Shown piece after piece: positions 37,107-46,752 of a DNA stretch of 60,358 nt. The notes beneath the pieces were generated by a model that saw nothing but the letters and a program-made list of their open reading frames with translations, was not told the origin of the DNA and ran no database searches. Every line of letters starts with the position of its first letter. Positions within the stretch are counted from its first letter, which is position 1. Source of the stretch: Bacteroidaceae bacterium (GTDB lineage: Bacteria; Bacteroidota; Bacteroidia; Bacteroidales; Barnesiellaceae_A); the NCBI GenBank assembly GCA_017522135.1, contig JAFXAB010000045.1, positions 1-60,358 on the forward strand, given 5' to 3'. A program made the translations under genes and the position numbers.

Positions 37107-38684
37107 CTAATAATCCCATTCGAGCGAAAACTCGTCGACGTATAGAGTACTCTGTGTACTACCTGTAAAGTAGTCGCCCAGCTTACTACCCGATGCAATG
37201 ATGATGAGGTAGGTGGGTATACGTGAGGTTGAGCGATACTCGAGTTCGAGCTCAAAGGGAGTGTATTCGCTCGTTATCTCGGTTGTCTCGAAGCTCTTAT
37301 AGGCTATGATATGAGGGTCGTTTACGTCAAACACCTTGCGGTTGTTGGGATTGGTGCGTATCTCTACCGGTTCGTCCCAGTCGCCAAGAGCCATGTATAT
37401 CGACATGCAGTCGGGTTGGCCTATCATATCGCTCATCTCCTTGTCGGCATAGTCAATAGGGCCATTGGTATACTTATAGTACCCTTTGAGGCGGGTAGGG
37501 CGGAGGTTGAATGGTTGGCCTAAATGGATGATACCATTCGTGCCATCTACTTTGCCAAATCGGCCTACAAAGATGTTTCCGGCAGCCAGCTTACCAATCG
37601 TACCTATACCTACAAATCTTGTTTGCAACATAGCGGCTTTGCCCTCAACGGCATCGTCGGTAGGCACGGTATTCGATTCGCCGAGTGTAGCGGCACCTTT
37701 GTTACCGGTGTCCCACCAGGGCGTGGCTGTTTCGTTCCACGGGTTCCACACGCTACCATCTTTCCACCATTCGTCAAATCCACCGTTGGGCAACGCAGTC
37801 TCGCCCTTGGTTGCAAAGATTATTTCGTTGGTTGTTTCCTCTACACCGTTCTCGCCAAGTATTACGGCACGAGCCACATACTCGGTGTTGGGCTTGAGGT
37901 GTATGAGTCGAGCCGAGAATGAGCTGCCTTGCTCTATCATATACTCTTCGGGCACATCAATCCACTCGGAGGCCGTTGCTTCGCGGTACTCAAATCGGTT
38001 GACGTTTTCGTCCAGACCCGTTCCGTATAGCCATGCTACACGAGTCCACGCATCGACCGACGAGAGGGTAACCTTGCTCTCGGTGTGAAGGACAAAGATG
38101 TTCCATATCTCGACTGTGTCGTGGTATCGCACTTCTACCTCGCGCATAAACTGCGAGAAATCGTGCAACTGGTCTATCGAAGGGGTGTATGTTGTGATAC
38201 CCTCCGGGCCGAGTTGCAAGGTTGTTATCTCGATATTTGATAGGTCTACATGCTCGTTTACATAGACGTATGCATTCTTGTGCTTTACTTCAAATACCGT
38301 TTTTCCCACCTGTCCTACAACGGCAATTTCACGTTTTATATCTTGTTGAGCCGATATAATCCACTTATAGTCTTTGTACAACGACAAGGTGAAGTTGACA
38401 GGTTCCGATAGGTCGTGAACACCCACAATATCGGGTTCTGCCACAGCATCGTCGGTAAGAGTTACATTGGTTATATTCACACGCTTTATATTTGTTGTAT
38501 CGGCCAAGGTGAGTACAACCCTTTGCGATTCGGAGTCTATGGCCGGGGGTAGCAGCAAGCCATCGGCTTCTATCGACAATATCTGCGCCGGTATGCGAGG
38601 GTAGGGTAAGTCATTCTTGATACACCCCGACAAGAAGCATACAGTCATTATCAAACATAAATAAATCAATATATCTTTCTTCAT
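37107..38684 (-). CDS. PCMD-domain lipoprotein, last gene of the surface operon
   Basis: This protein of about 525 residues starts at MKKDILIY; the frame is open 15 bases further upstream but the signal peptide fits this ATG. The lipobox FLSGC is followed by IKND, acidic as in Bacteroidetes surface-export signals. Order: a beta-rich N-terminal region (about 20-200), an FnIII-like domain (about 200-300), then LPNGGFDEWW leading into a C-terminal PCMD (putative carbohydrate metabolism) domain with WWDTGNKGAATL and LYVDEFSLEW. It lacks the DUF4493 start seen in its upstream relatives. PCMD folds resemble carbohydrate-binding jelly rolls, so glycan or surface binding is a guess. Confidence 0.8.
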   Translation of the reverse strand: MKKDILIYLCLIMTVCFLSGCIKNDLPYPRIPAQILSIEADGLLLPPAIDSESQRVVLTLADTTNIKRVNITNVTLTDDAVAEPDIVGVHDLSEPVNFTLSLYKDYKWIISAQQDIKREIAVVGQVGKTVFEVKHKNAYVYVNEHVDLSNIEITTLQLGPEGITTYTPSIDQLHDFSQFMREVEVRYHDTVEIWNIFVLHTESKVTLSSVDAWTRVAWLYGTGLDENVNRFEYREATASEWIDVPEEYMIEQGSSFSARLIHLKPNTEYVARAVILGENGVEETTNEIIFATKGETALPNGGFDEWWKDGSVWNPWNETATPWWDTGNKGAATLGESNTVPTDDAVEGKAAMLQTRFVGIGTIGKLAAGNIFVGRFGKVDGTNGIIHLGQPFNLRPTRLKGYYKYTNGPIDYADKEMSDMIGQPDCMSIYMALGDWDEPVEIRTNPNNRKVFDVNDPHIIAYKSFETTEITSEYTPFELELEYRSTSRIPTYLIIIASGSKLGDYFTGSTQSTLYVDEFSLEWDY

Positions 38685-38702
38685 AGCCCGAAATGTCAAT
38701 CG

Positions 38703-39692
38703 TCAGATATGAACGGTTATACCAATGTTTATGTTCAATATGTTTATCTGAAAATTAGCACCACTTGATGTGTATTCACCGGTAAGAGTGCCCTCAACAT
38801 ATTGTATATTGTGCTTATAGTTGAGTCCCAATATGCCCACCGACACACTTGCGCTCACATTCTCCATGATAAATACAGATATACCGGGCGATAATCCCAA
38901 TACTATTTCGTTTGATATGGTTTTGGTATCGGTCATGCCACCCTCTGCATTTGCGCGTAGAAAGTGATTTACTCCATTGCGGAATGTAAGGTTCGTTTCG
39001 TTGAATATACCCAATTGCCCACCCTGAGTCAAGCCCAAATATGCCCGGTGAAATATACCGGCCGAGTATATTTTAGCATTGTATTCAAGGTCGGTCAGCG
39101 CGATATTCATACCCTCGATGATGTCGAGAGAAAAGTTGCCAAGGTTTCCTTTCGTTGCCGAGTATCCGAGTTTGACACCTATACATTGATTGTCTGCAAC
39201 AAAGTAACCTACATACGGATTGACCCCAAACAGCGAACCTGTAAAGTTGAAGTCCTTGATGAGTAACAATAGGTCGCTATCATCGCTGTTAAAGCCGGTA
39301 TATGAGGCTGTAATACCACATATCCATTCATTTTTGGCTATATAACTGTAGTTGGTGAGTCCTCGTTCAAACGTTCTCTTCTCCTTTATGGGTGATACTA
39401 TTTCCACAATCGAGTCGATAGGCAAGAGTGTATCTGTTGCGATAGAATCGACATCGACTCTGTTGTTTCTAAGAGAGAAAAACAGAGAATCGCGCATGTG
39501 GAATATGCTTATTATCGAATCGGCTACAACAGGATCATATCGGAAGGGACTGTGCGTAGTCGTATCAGTCACAACAGGCCTACTCTCAACATATCCGCTG
39601 TCTACAGGGAGGGTATGTGATGCACGTGCTGTTGTCGATGCAATAAGCATTATTGCCCATGTGGCTACCATATATACTATCTTTTTCATCAT
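38703..39692 (-). CDS. Outer-membrane beta-barrel protein (paralog of the upstream gene)
   Basis: This 329-residue protein has a signal peptide (MMKKIVYMVATWAIMLIAS, cleavage about ARAS). A linker of about 90 residues precedes a C-terminal barrel domain of about 210 residues (KNEWICGITASYTGF to terminal ITVHI). Barrel landmarks VADNQCIGVKLGYS, GIFNETNL, LGLSPGISVFI and ANFQINILNINIGI match its neighbour at 39697-40482 almost strand for strand, so the two arose by duplication. It is translated four bases after that gene's stop, within the six-gene operon. Probable partner of the PCMD lipoproteins. Confidence 0.8.
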   Translation of the reverse strand: MMKKIVYMVATWAIMLIASTTARASHTLPVDSGYVESRPVVTDTTTHSPFRYDPVVADSIISIFHMRDSLFFSLRNNRVDVDSIATDTLLPIDSIVEIVSPIKEKRTFERGLTNYSYIAKNEWICGITASYTGFNSDDSDLLLLIKDFNFTGSLFGVNPYVGYFVADNQCIGVKLGYSATKGNLGNFSLDIIEGMNIALTDLEYNAKIYSAGIFHRAYLGLTQGGQLGIFNETNLTFRNGVNHFLRANAEGGMTDTKTISNEIVLGLSPGISVFIMENVSASVSVGILGLNYKHNIQYVEGTLTGEYTSSGANFQINILNINIGITVHI

Positions 39693-39696
39693 AATA

Positions 39697-40482
39697 TTAT
39701 ATGTAGAATGCCAATCCCAATCCTAATGAGAATATGTTTATCTGAAAATTTGCCGAGGTGCTGTTGGTTTTACCTTCGTATACTTGGTCGGTGAGTTGGT
39801 GGGTGCTCGTATACTTAAATCCCAATAGACCCACATTGATTTCAACGGCTATAAAATCGTTGAGAAATGCGGTAATACCGGGAGCAAGATTTATGCCTAT
39901 CGAGAAACCTTTCTCATAGCTGCCTGTCAAAGTCTCGCCACTGCCACTTGCCAATTTGCTCTGACTGCCACCAACATGCAACTGAGTCTCATTGAAAAGA
40001 CCAAATCGCATATTGCTACCAATACTGATATAATTGCGCAAGACAACCATGCCGGTGTATGAATGGTTGAGGCTATATATTTCGCCAATAGCCAAGTTCA
40101 GGTCTTGGCTCAGGTTTATATCGGCCGAGTTGATTTTCATGAGCGAGCGGCCATAAGAAAATCGACCTCCCAAGCCCATATTATCGGCAATCATATAGCT
40201 GAACATGGGGCTTGCATTGAAGCTGTAACCTACGCCATTGATGCCCTCAACAACCAAGAATTGGTAGTTCTTCTCGCTCTGTTGCGAGTAGGAGATACTG
40301 CCTCCCACTATCCATTGTCCCTTGGGTACAAAGGTGTGTTGTTTGAGGCCTCGCGATGGTGTAGAGGTTATAACCAATGAGTCGGCTATTGATTGCGATG
40401 ATTGGGCTGTAGCAGATGTTGCCCCGATAACGAGTATCGGGAGCAACATCGACAGCACTCTTTTATAGAAGTTTTTACTCAT
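39697..40482 (-). CDS. Outer-membrane beta-barrel protein
   Basis: This 261-residue protein begins at MSKNFYKR (ATG 40482), which overlaps the previous gene by eight bases; the longer frame would extend 63 bases into that gene. The signal peptide ends about SATAQ. The barrel begins KGQWIVGGSISYSQ and ends LGLGLAFYI, with glycine/aromatic alternation. GLFNETQL, INLAPGITAFL and ANFQINIFSLGLGL match the downstream paralog. Function unknown; it sits between PCMD lipoproteins in a tightly coupled operon. Confidence 0.8.
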   Translation of the reverse strand: MSKNFYKRVLSMLLPILVIGATSATAQSSQSIADSLVITSTPSRGLKQHTFVPKGQWIVGGSISYSQQSEKNYQFLVVEGINGVGYSFNASPMFSYMIADNMGLGGRFSYGRSLMKINSADINLSQDLNLAIGEIYSLNHSYTGMVVLRNYISIGSNMRFGLFNETQLHVGGSQSKLASGSGETLTGSYEKGFSIGINLAPGITAFLNDFIAVEINVGLLGFKYTSTHQLTDQVYEGKTNSTSANFQINIFSLGLGLAFYI

Positions 40483-42607
40483 ATACAAGCTCCAAGTCAT
40501 CAAGCCACATGGTACTTGCCGAACTACCGGTAAAGTAGTCGCCATACTTACTTGCCGATGCTACAATGAGAATGTATGTAGGTATACGATTGTTATCGCG
40601 ATACTCGAGGTCGATGGTGAAGGGTATCAAGCCATCGCCCGAAGTGTTGGTGGTTTGGTTCAACTCACCATAGGCTATCACGTGGGTATCGTTGGGGTCA
40701 AAGAGTGTACGCTCCGACTCCTTGGTTTTGATGGTTACGGGGCCATCCCAATCGCCTATGGCCACAAAGATACTGCCTATATCGGTTGCACCCTTGGGCA
40801 ACAAGTCGGTACTTGAGTAGTCGACCTCACCGGTAATATATTTATAGTAACCTGTGAGTTTGCTGGGTCGTGATGAGATACTACGTCCCATGTCGATGAT
40901 ACCATCCATACCATCTGTTCCGGCATATACTCCGGCAAAGATATTACCTGCGGCAAACTTACCAACTGTACCTATTCCTACAAATTGTGATTTCATCTTA
41001 ACCGATGAGTTACCACTGTTTTTGTATTCGGTATCTTGAGTTGTAATGTTTTTGTTGAGGGTAGCCGATCCGTGGTTACCGGTATCCCACCACATTTCGC
41101 CGCCTGAAGCATATACAAGCATTACTTTGCCATCTTGATGCCAATTTTCAAAGCTTGCATTGGGCAGTACAAATGCACTCTCGGTAGTGAACTCCAATGT
41201 AATGGCCGAGGGGGTAGTACCCGATACGGCACGATACTCGTAGGTCTTACCGGGGGTGAGACCACTGATTGAGGCTGTGAGGATATCGCCACTGCGAGTG
41301 GCACTTACACTCTCCCATGTGCTACCGCCTTTGATGCGATATTGGAAAGACAATGCCTCGCTCGTCTCTTTCAATACACTACCGCGCAAGGTGGCACGTT
41401 TAGCCCAAATCTCAGTGCGGATAAGGCTCTCAGTAAGCACTACAGCATTCGATATAGTGATGTTGAGATCTTCTTTCGATTCTTTTTCGTTCTTGTCAAC
41501 AGCGCGAATCGAGAGGATATGAGTACCTTGGGGAAGGTTCTTTATGAACGATTCGGCAATTGTGATTTTGGCCATCGAAATATCATTTTCGCTGTCATAC
41601 TCATAGAGGTATGATATACCGGCAGTAGCCCATTGGCTCTTGTTCCAGTCACCGGTCTCCACAAAGTCAATTGAATTGGCGGGCAATTTCATTGTTGTGG
41701 GGTCATCGCACGATACGATTACATGAGTTAATGCAGAAGATGCGTTGATATATACAGCCAACGCTTCACCCGAATTCTCTTCGAAAACGACAGGGCGGGT
41801 GATGTCGAAATCCAATCCGGTAATGCTGGGACGCTTGTAGATAACGATGTTGCTCAACTTCTCAACGGTTGTCTCGTCTACACGTAGGTTGAAGTAAGCA
41901 CCACCTTGGTTGTACTCGGTCTCATTGTAGCTGAACACGAGGTTGTATCTCATGGCAGGCTTAACGTCGCTAATAACGCCATCACCGGTGTATACAGAGC
42001 CATCGGTTTGTGTGCCTTCGATAGTCCAATTGAGTTCGTTGCAACCCTCGGGGAGGATAAAGTAGCCGATAGAATCCACGTGAGCATCGGTGTATACCAA
42101 TGAGCCTTTGGGTGTACTTACAGTAACTTTGTAATCGGTGAGTTTCTGTTTCAACGAGTCGGAGAGTGATATTGTTACCAATGTGCTCTTGAGTTTACAA
42201 GTAACATTGATAGAGGTCGATGAGTTGGCTTCGATGGTGAAGTTGCTCTCGCCCTTGTAATATCCCATCTTGAATGTAGCAGGGACAGAGTCGCCTGTAA
42301 TGGCTTGTATGCGATAATCGCCTGTAGCCAACATCAATTCCGAGGGAACGTTGCTCAAGCCTTTGTAGTAACGTATAAGACCTTCGTTGTTGTAAATTCT
42401 TACACGGCAACTATCTTCGAGAAGGGTAGTACCTTCTTCTTGTTCGCTCTGTGTCATACCATCCAATTGGGGCATTGAAACATTCATGCCCAACACCAAG
42501 CGACCTTCACTTTCACCAAAACTATTGGTGTCGTCTTTGCAAGATACAAATCCTATGAGCGATAGGAAGACAAGCAATAAAGTGATTATGTTATGATATC
42601 GTTTCAT
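40475..42607 (-). CDS. DUF4493/PCMD modular surface lipoprotein
   Basis: This 710-residue lipoprotein has lipobox GFVSC followed by KDDT, a good Bacteroidetes surface-export signal. DUF4493-like N-terminal region (about 35-235) contains the typical TGDYRIQAITGDSVPATF and YYKGESNFTI strands. An Ig-like domain (about 255-390), an FnIII-like domain (about 395-485) and a PCMD domain (LPNASFENWH onward, with WWDTGNHGSATL and MWLDDLELVYE) follow. This is the same module order as the 843-residue gene. Likely anchored to the outer leaflet and displaying binding domains outside. Its stop overlaps the next gene's start. Confidence 0.85.
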   Translation of the reverse strand: MKRYHNIITLLLVFLSLIGFVSCKDDTNSFGESEGRLVLGMNVSMPQLDGMTQSEQEEGTTLLEDSCRVRIYNNEGLIRYYKGLSNVPSELMLATGDYRIQAITGDSVPATFKMGYYKGESNFTIEANSSTSINVTCKLKSTLVTISLSDSLKQKLTDYKVTVSTPKGSLVYTDAHVDSIGYFILPEGCNELNWTIEGTQTDGSVYTGDGVISDVKPAMRYNLVFSYNETEYNQGGAYFNLRVDETTVEKLSNIVIYKRPSITGLDFDITRPVVFEENSGEALAVYINASSALTHVIVSCDDPTTMKLPANSIDFVETGDWNKSQWATAGISYLYEYDSENDISMAKITIAESFIKNLPQGTHILSIRAVDKNEKESKEDLNITISNAVVLTESLIRTEIWAKRATLRGSVLKETSEALSFQYRIKGGSTWESVSATRSGDILTASISGLTPGKTYEYRAVSGTTPSAITLEFTTESAFVLPNASFENWHQDGKVMLVYASGGEMWWDTGNHGSATLNKNITTQDTEYKNSGNSSVKMKSQFVGIGTVGKFAAGNIFAGVYAGTDGMDGIIDMGRSISSRPSKLTGYYKYITGEVDYSSTDLLPKGATDIGSIFVAIGDWDGPVTIKTKESERTLFDPNDTHVIAYGELNQTTNTSGDGLIPFTIDLEYRDNNRIPTYILIVASASKYGDYFTGSSASTMWLDDLELVYE

Positions 42608-42611
42608 CTTA

Positions 42612-43868
42612 CTATTCTGCTATAAGGGTTAATGTTTCGGTTGTTTCGTTTCCGGCTTCGTCGGTTGCTGTCAGGATAAAGTCGTGTGTGCCACTGCCCA
42701 AAGCAGCCAAAAGGCCTGCAAACTGTGTAATATCAAACATTACTTCATTTTTACCCAATACATTCTCGGCAACAGGGAAGCCCAAGCCTTCGAGTGCCTC
42801 ACGCATTGAGCCGGGATTGCCAAGGTCAAGATGCTCGGCCAATCCTATTGTTGCCAATTCTCCGGGGGTAAGTTTGTTCGACTCAATATCAACAACAAGT
42901 CCGGCCAAAGGTTGTTCACTGTTGATGACAATTTGGATTATAAGATCTGTTGTAATTACTTGAGCCTCTTTGATGTCGAATGTGGTAGCCGAGATAACAG
43001 GACCATCGGCGGGCTGGGGATTATCACCGGGATTATCGCCGGGCTCGTCACCACCATTATCCGGTTGGGGTTCGGGATCGGGATCTTCGATGACATCTTC
43101 GTTAACATCTACTTGTACATCTTTCTCTACAGTTGTACAAGAGGCATCCACCGACAGTTGTGTGTTGAACGAACCATTTTCCTCGTTTTCTTGGTTGTTA
43201 GACTTCAATGAATAACGCAAGATGCGCCATTCACCGGCCTTTACATCCTCAAATGTGCTTACGGTTGTATCGTAATAGCCATCGATGGTACCTCGGAATG
43301 TGGCAACGAGTATGTTGCTCTCCTCTTCGACTGCAAAGTAACCGGCTTGGAGTTCTCCTTTTTTGAAGTCGAGGTTACCTTTGCCCAAATTTACATTTAC
43401 TACGCAGTCGTCACCCATAATTTTCATGAGGTCTTGGCTAAATTCTACAGTGACTTTTACGTTTTTCAATACACACACCATATCTCCTATGGCAGTTATT
43501 TTGTCTACCTCCACCTTAAACTCTTTTTCGTCTACATAGTAAGGTTTTTCCCATGCTGCATTTTCCAAGGTGCACGATTCGGCTTTAATGATATATGTAC
43601 CGGTAATGAGAGTGCACACTTCGGGCATTTCGCTATATGACCAAGAATTGATTTTTTGATTGGTCGATTTCTCGGTGATGGTGATGATAAAATCGTCGGT
43701 ATTGCTACTACGCAATATTTCGGAGTCGTAGTCGCAAGTGACATTCATAGTCGACAGGTCGACAGTACCTGTCTCTTTCTCATTGTCGGTAGGGAACTTG
43801 TCGTTCTGACAAGCTACCAAAGCTACCGAAGCGAATATGGTGAATAATGAATATAATATCTTTTTCAT
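42612..43868 (-). CDS. DUF4493 lipoprotein lacking the PCMD module
   Basis: This 418-residue lipoprotein has lipobox ALVAC followed by QNDK. A DUF4493-like region (about 30-255) contains LITGTYIIKAES and KPYYVDEKEF. A short acidic Pro/Asp/Gly linker (EDPDPEPQPDNGG onward, about 265-292) and a single Ig-like domain ending ATDEAGNETTETLTL follow. It stops where its paralogs continue into FnIII and PCMD modules, so it is a shorter relative rather than a broken gene; the end is clean and followed by the next start four bases on. Confidence 0.8.
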   Translation of the reverse strand: MKKILYSLFTIFASVALVACQNDKFPTDNEKETGTVDLSTMNVTCDYDSEILRSSNTDDFIITITEKSTNQKINSWSYSEMPEVCTLITGTYIIKAESCTLENAAWEKPYYVDEKEFKVEVDKITAIGDMVCVLKNVKVTVEFSQDLMKIMGDDCVVNVNLGKGNLDFKKGELQAGYFAVEEESNILVATFRGTIDGYYDTTVSTFEDVKAGEWRILRYSLKSNNQENEENGSFNTQLSVDASCTTVEKDVQVDVNEDVIEDPDPEPQPDNGGDEPGDNPGDNPQPADGPVISATTFDIKEAQVITTDLIIQIVINSEQPLAGLVVDIESNKLTPGELATIGLAEHLDLGNPGSMREALEGLGFPVAENVLGKNEVMFDITQFAGLLAALGSGTHDFILTATDEAGNETTETLTLIAE

Positions 43869-43875
43869 AATGCTA

Positions 43876-46407
43876 TTAGTATATGAGTGATAGATTGTCT
43901 ACACACAACTCGCTACCGAGAGAAACAGCTTCTCCTCTGTTGTCGACAGTAACAATATTTTGTGTCTCGTATGCTTGGTTGGTCGAGGCATAGTTGCTCG
44001 ATGCAAACATCACGCGCAAGTGTGTTGCTTTGTAGCCTGTGTTGGTATAATTGAGCGGAAGTTCAAAGGCTGTGAAATTGGCAGTAGGAGTAAGAGCCTT
44101 GGTGGTTGTAGCCAATGTTATCACTTCGCCATTGCTTGCGCGGTGCTCTACGGTAATGATAGCCACACCGTGTGTGTCGTTACCTTGGGCTGTATATTTG
44201 TAGTAGCCAGTCAACTTGGTAGGACGCGATACGAAGCTGATACCCTCATTGTATACCTCGCTGTTGTTGCTGTGGTTGTAGCTGTAATCACCCAAGAACA
44301 ACTTACCGGCACTGCGGTATCCTATCGAAGGAGGATCGAGTTCGTCAAGGTGATTTTTACCGGCAATGTTACCCCAAGATTCGGCCGGAGGTGTGCTACC
44401 ATTGTTGTCCCATGCCACGTTGCGCATCATGACAGCATTGCCATTGATACCTGTGGTGGGTAGGGTAGAGGGAACCATATACCATGTATTCTTGGTCTTG
44501 GGAGATGTGGGAACTGTCTTGCTGTTTACCGTAGCCCATCCGTTGGGGTTGGTAGATGTTACGGTTTGTCTATCTTGTTGCAAGCCTGCAGTCTTGGCAT
44601 ATTTTCCACCCTTATCTATTTCTTCCGAGAACCATTGAGTCCAGTTGTCAAAGTTGGGATTGGGCAATGCCAATTGTGACTCGGTAATGATGCTTACAGC
44701 AGTATTGCTTGCCAAGTCGCTACCATTGTCGAGACACGATGATTTGAATTGATATGTGCTACCGGCATTAAGTCCCGAAACACTATAGCCATTGCCGGTA
44801 GTTACGGGGTTGAATAACTCCCATTTATTACCGCTGTTTATGTAGAACGATATATATTTTTCGACAACCGATTGGTAAGCGGCATCGGTGGCCTTTACAG
44901 TGAATGTAGCACGGTTGTGCCATATATCGGCATCCGCAAAGTTGAGTGTGTAATCAGGAACAAGTATGTCAACTGTATGCGATGCAGTGTTTTTGATACC
45001 ACCGAAAGTGACAAACACCTCTTGCGACTTGTTCTCAACATCAAAGTCGGCAGTCAATACATAGTTGTTACCTTCGTTAGACTTGATGGTAGTAGCAACA
45101 CCTTGAGCCGAATTGCCTACCTTGCGCATGACTTGCAATTTTGATGCGTCGCTACCGTCGAATGTTACAGGTATATCCAAGCTCGTGCTGCCCATCATCA
45201 CCTTGGCAACTTCACCCATGGTCAGTGACAACGGTGTGTTGGTAATAGTGAATGAAACAGGGTCACACACCTTGTCGTTGAGGTCGGTAGCTGTCAATGT
45301 GAAAGTGTGTTGGTTACTACCATCCTCCGATATGAGCAATGAGGGTGTGAGTGTGGCAAAATTGACTACAGCCATTTCGTCGCGATTCTCACCAAAGCCT
45401 CTCATCTCAAGACCATAGGTCTCGAACAATCGAACTTGGTCGGCAGTGAGCGAGGTGAGTTCGACGCTTGTGGGGAAGCCTAATGATTGAAGGTGAGTAG
45501 ATTGTGTAGTCAAAGTACAGCTTTTCAAGCCACCGCGAGCAGTAATCGTTGCACTCAATACACCATTCTCGGGAGAGGCACACTCTTGAATTTCGATATT
45601 GCCATCTTCTTGCACACCATCCAATACGATATAAGGGGCAGGGGCAGTCATAGCCTCATCCGATACGTTGATTAAAATGCGCTCACTGCTCTCAATATCA
45701 CCAAATGTTATACTCAATAACACATCGCCCACTTTATCCGAAACATCCAACGTTACGATATAGTGTTCGCGAGCCTTAGCCTCTTTGATGATTTCGGGGC
45801 GGAATGTTGCCGAAACACCATTCGGCTTGGTGAGTTGAAGTTCCAACGAGATGTTACCGGGACGCAAATACGCATCGCGAGTCTCTCTCTTGGTTATGAT
45901 AACCTCTTTGCCGGCCGATGAGCGCACAGTAGCCTCATAGTCCGAGAAATATTTTTTAAAGGCTTCGGTGTAATTGAGAGTGAATTTTACATGACCCAGA
46001 GCGCACATCACTTTGACATCGGTAGTCTCATGGTCGCGAATAGTAAATGCTGTTTCACCTACATAGTAGGGCTTCAAGAAACCCTCTTCTTCGAGTGAGC
46101 CATACTCGGCTTTAAGAACATAGTTGCCAATATCGTAAGTATCATCGGGATTGATACTGTTGATACTGCTCCATTTTTGGCTGAACTGGCCATCTTCACT
46201 ACTAAGTGTCAATTGGAAATCTTCGACACTCGGAACATCGTCTTGCGTTCCAGCGGTGCTTCTCAATACAGGTACAACCTCGGCGTTGGTAGACAACGTA
46301 ACGTTAAAACTACCTTTGCCGAAAGTCGGACGGTCTGACTCATTGTTACATGAGGCAAATAGAGATAGCAATCCGGCGAATAAAATAATTCCGAAATTCT
46401 TTCTCAT
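43876..46407 (-). CDS. DUF4493/PCMD modular surface lipoprotein, first gene of operon
   Basis: This 843-residue lipoprotein has lipobox LFASC followed by NNESD. A DUF4493-like region (about 30-250) contains IGNYVLKAEYGS and KPYYVGETAF. Two or three Ig-like modules (about 255-490), an FnIII-like module (about 490-590, IWHNRATFTV) and a C-terminal PCMD domain (LPNPNFDNWTQW onward) follow. The PCMD is longer than in the other two members and ends LCVDNLSLIY. First gene of a six-gene operon, behind a -7 box at 46520-46527. Surface display is expected from the acidic export signal; the ligand is unknown. Confidence 0.85.
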   Translation of the reverse strand: MRKNFGIILFAGLLSLFASCNNESDRPTFGKGSFNVTLSTNAEVVPVLRSTAGTQDDVPSVEDFQLTLSSEDGQFSQKWSSINSINPDDTYDIGNYVLKAEYGSLEEEGFLKPYYVGETAFTIRDHETTDVKVMCALGHVKFTLNYTEAFKKYFSDYEATVRSSAGKEVIITKRETRDAYLRPGNISLELQLTKPNGVSATFRPEIIKEAKAREHYIVTLDVSDKVGDVLLSITFGDIESSERILINVSDEAMTAPAPYIVLDGVQEDGNIEIQECASPENGVLSATITARGGLKSCTLTTQSTHLQSLGFPTSVELTSLTADQVRLFETYGLEMRGFGENRDEMAVVNFATLTPSLLISEDGSNQHTFTLTATDLNDKVCDPVSFTITNTPLSLTMGEVAKVMMGSTSLDIPVTFDGSDASKLQVMRKVGNSAQGVATTIKSNEGNNYVLTADFDVENKSQEVFVTFGGIKNTASHTVDILVPDYTLNFADADIWHNRATFTVKATDAAYQSVVEKYISFYINSGNKWELFNPVTTGNGYSVSGLNAGSTYQFKSSCLDNGSDLASNTAVSIITESQLALPNPNFDNWTQWFSEEIDKGGKYAKTAGLQQDRQTVTSTNPNGWATVNSKTVPTSPKTKNTWYMVPSTLPTTGINGNAVMMRNVAWDNNGSTPPAESWGNIAGKNHLDELDPPSIGYRSAGKLFLGDYSYNHSNNSEVYNEGISFVSRPTKLTGYYKYTAQGNDTHGVAIITVEHRASNGEVITLATTTKALTPTANFTAFELPLNYTNTGYKATHLRVMFASSNYASTNQAYETQNIVTVDNRGEAVSLGSELCVDNLSLIY

Positions 46408-46519
46408 TTTTAATTAAATTTATAATAGTATATTCAAGTTTACTTATGTGTAAAGTATCCTTTAAAACAACGTTCAAATCCGTTTCTTATAATATAAATT
46501 ATGTTGTATAAATGTCCGG

Positions 46520-46527
46520 CAAATATA
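46520..46527 (-). promoter_or_regulatory. Probable -7 box for the six-gene surface operon
   Basis: Leftward TATATTTG matches TAnnTTTG, about 113 bases upstream of the first ATG in a 345-base gene-free stretch (46408-46752) that also holds the divergent promoter at 46653-46682. Nothing else was recognised in the AT-rich leader. Confidence 0.4.
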
Positions 46528-46652
46528 GAAAAAATTTTTGATTGGTTTGATAAATTATATTTAAAAAGCATGCTGTGCATGTGTGTGAAAATGTGTTGTG
46601 TGAGCGTGAGATATTGCTTGTGATATATCACAAGCGCGAAATTGGCGATATG

Positions 46653-46682
46653 TTGTCTATTCATAAAAAAGTGTTAACTTTG
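46653..46682 (+). promoter_or_regulatory. Strong consensus promoter for the membrane protein gene
   Basis: TTG at 46653-46655, exactly 19 bases, then TAACTTTG at 46675-46682: one of the best matches to the Bacteroidetes -33/-7 consensus in the window. Confidence 0.8.
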
Positions 46683-46752
46683 TCGCCAATATAATTTAAG
46701 TGCCGTAGGCCGGGGCATAAAGCTTGAAAAAGTGCAATATCAATATAGAGTG

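Noticed and set aside
37107..46407. Polysaccharide utilisation locus (Sus-type)
   Set aside because: No SusC-like TonB-dependent receptor, SusD-like lipoprotein, glycoside hydrolase or hybrid sensor is encoded; the barrels are too small for SusC.
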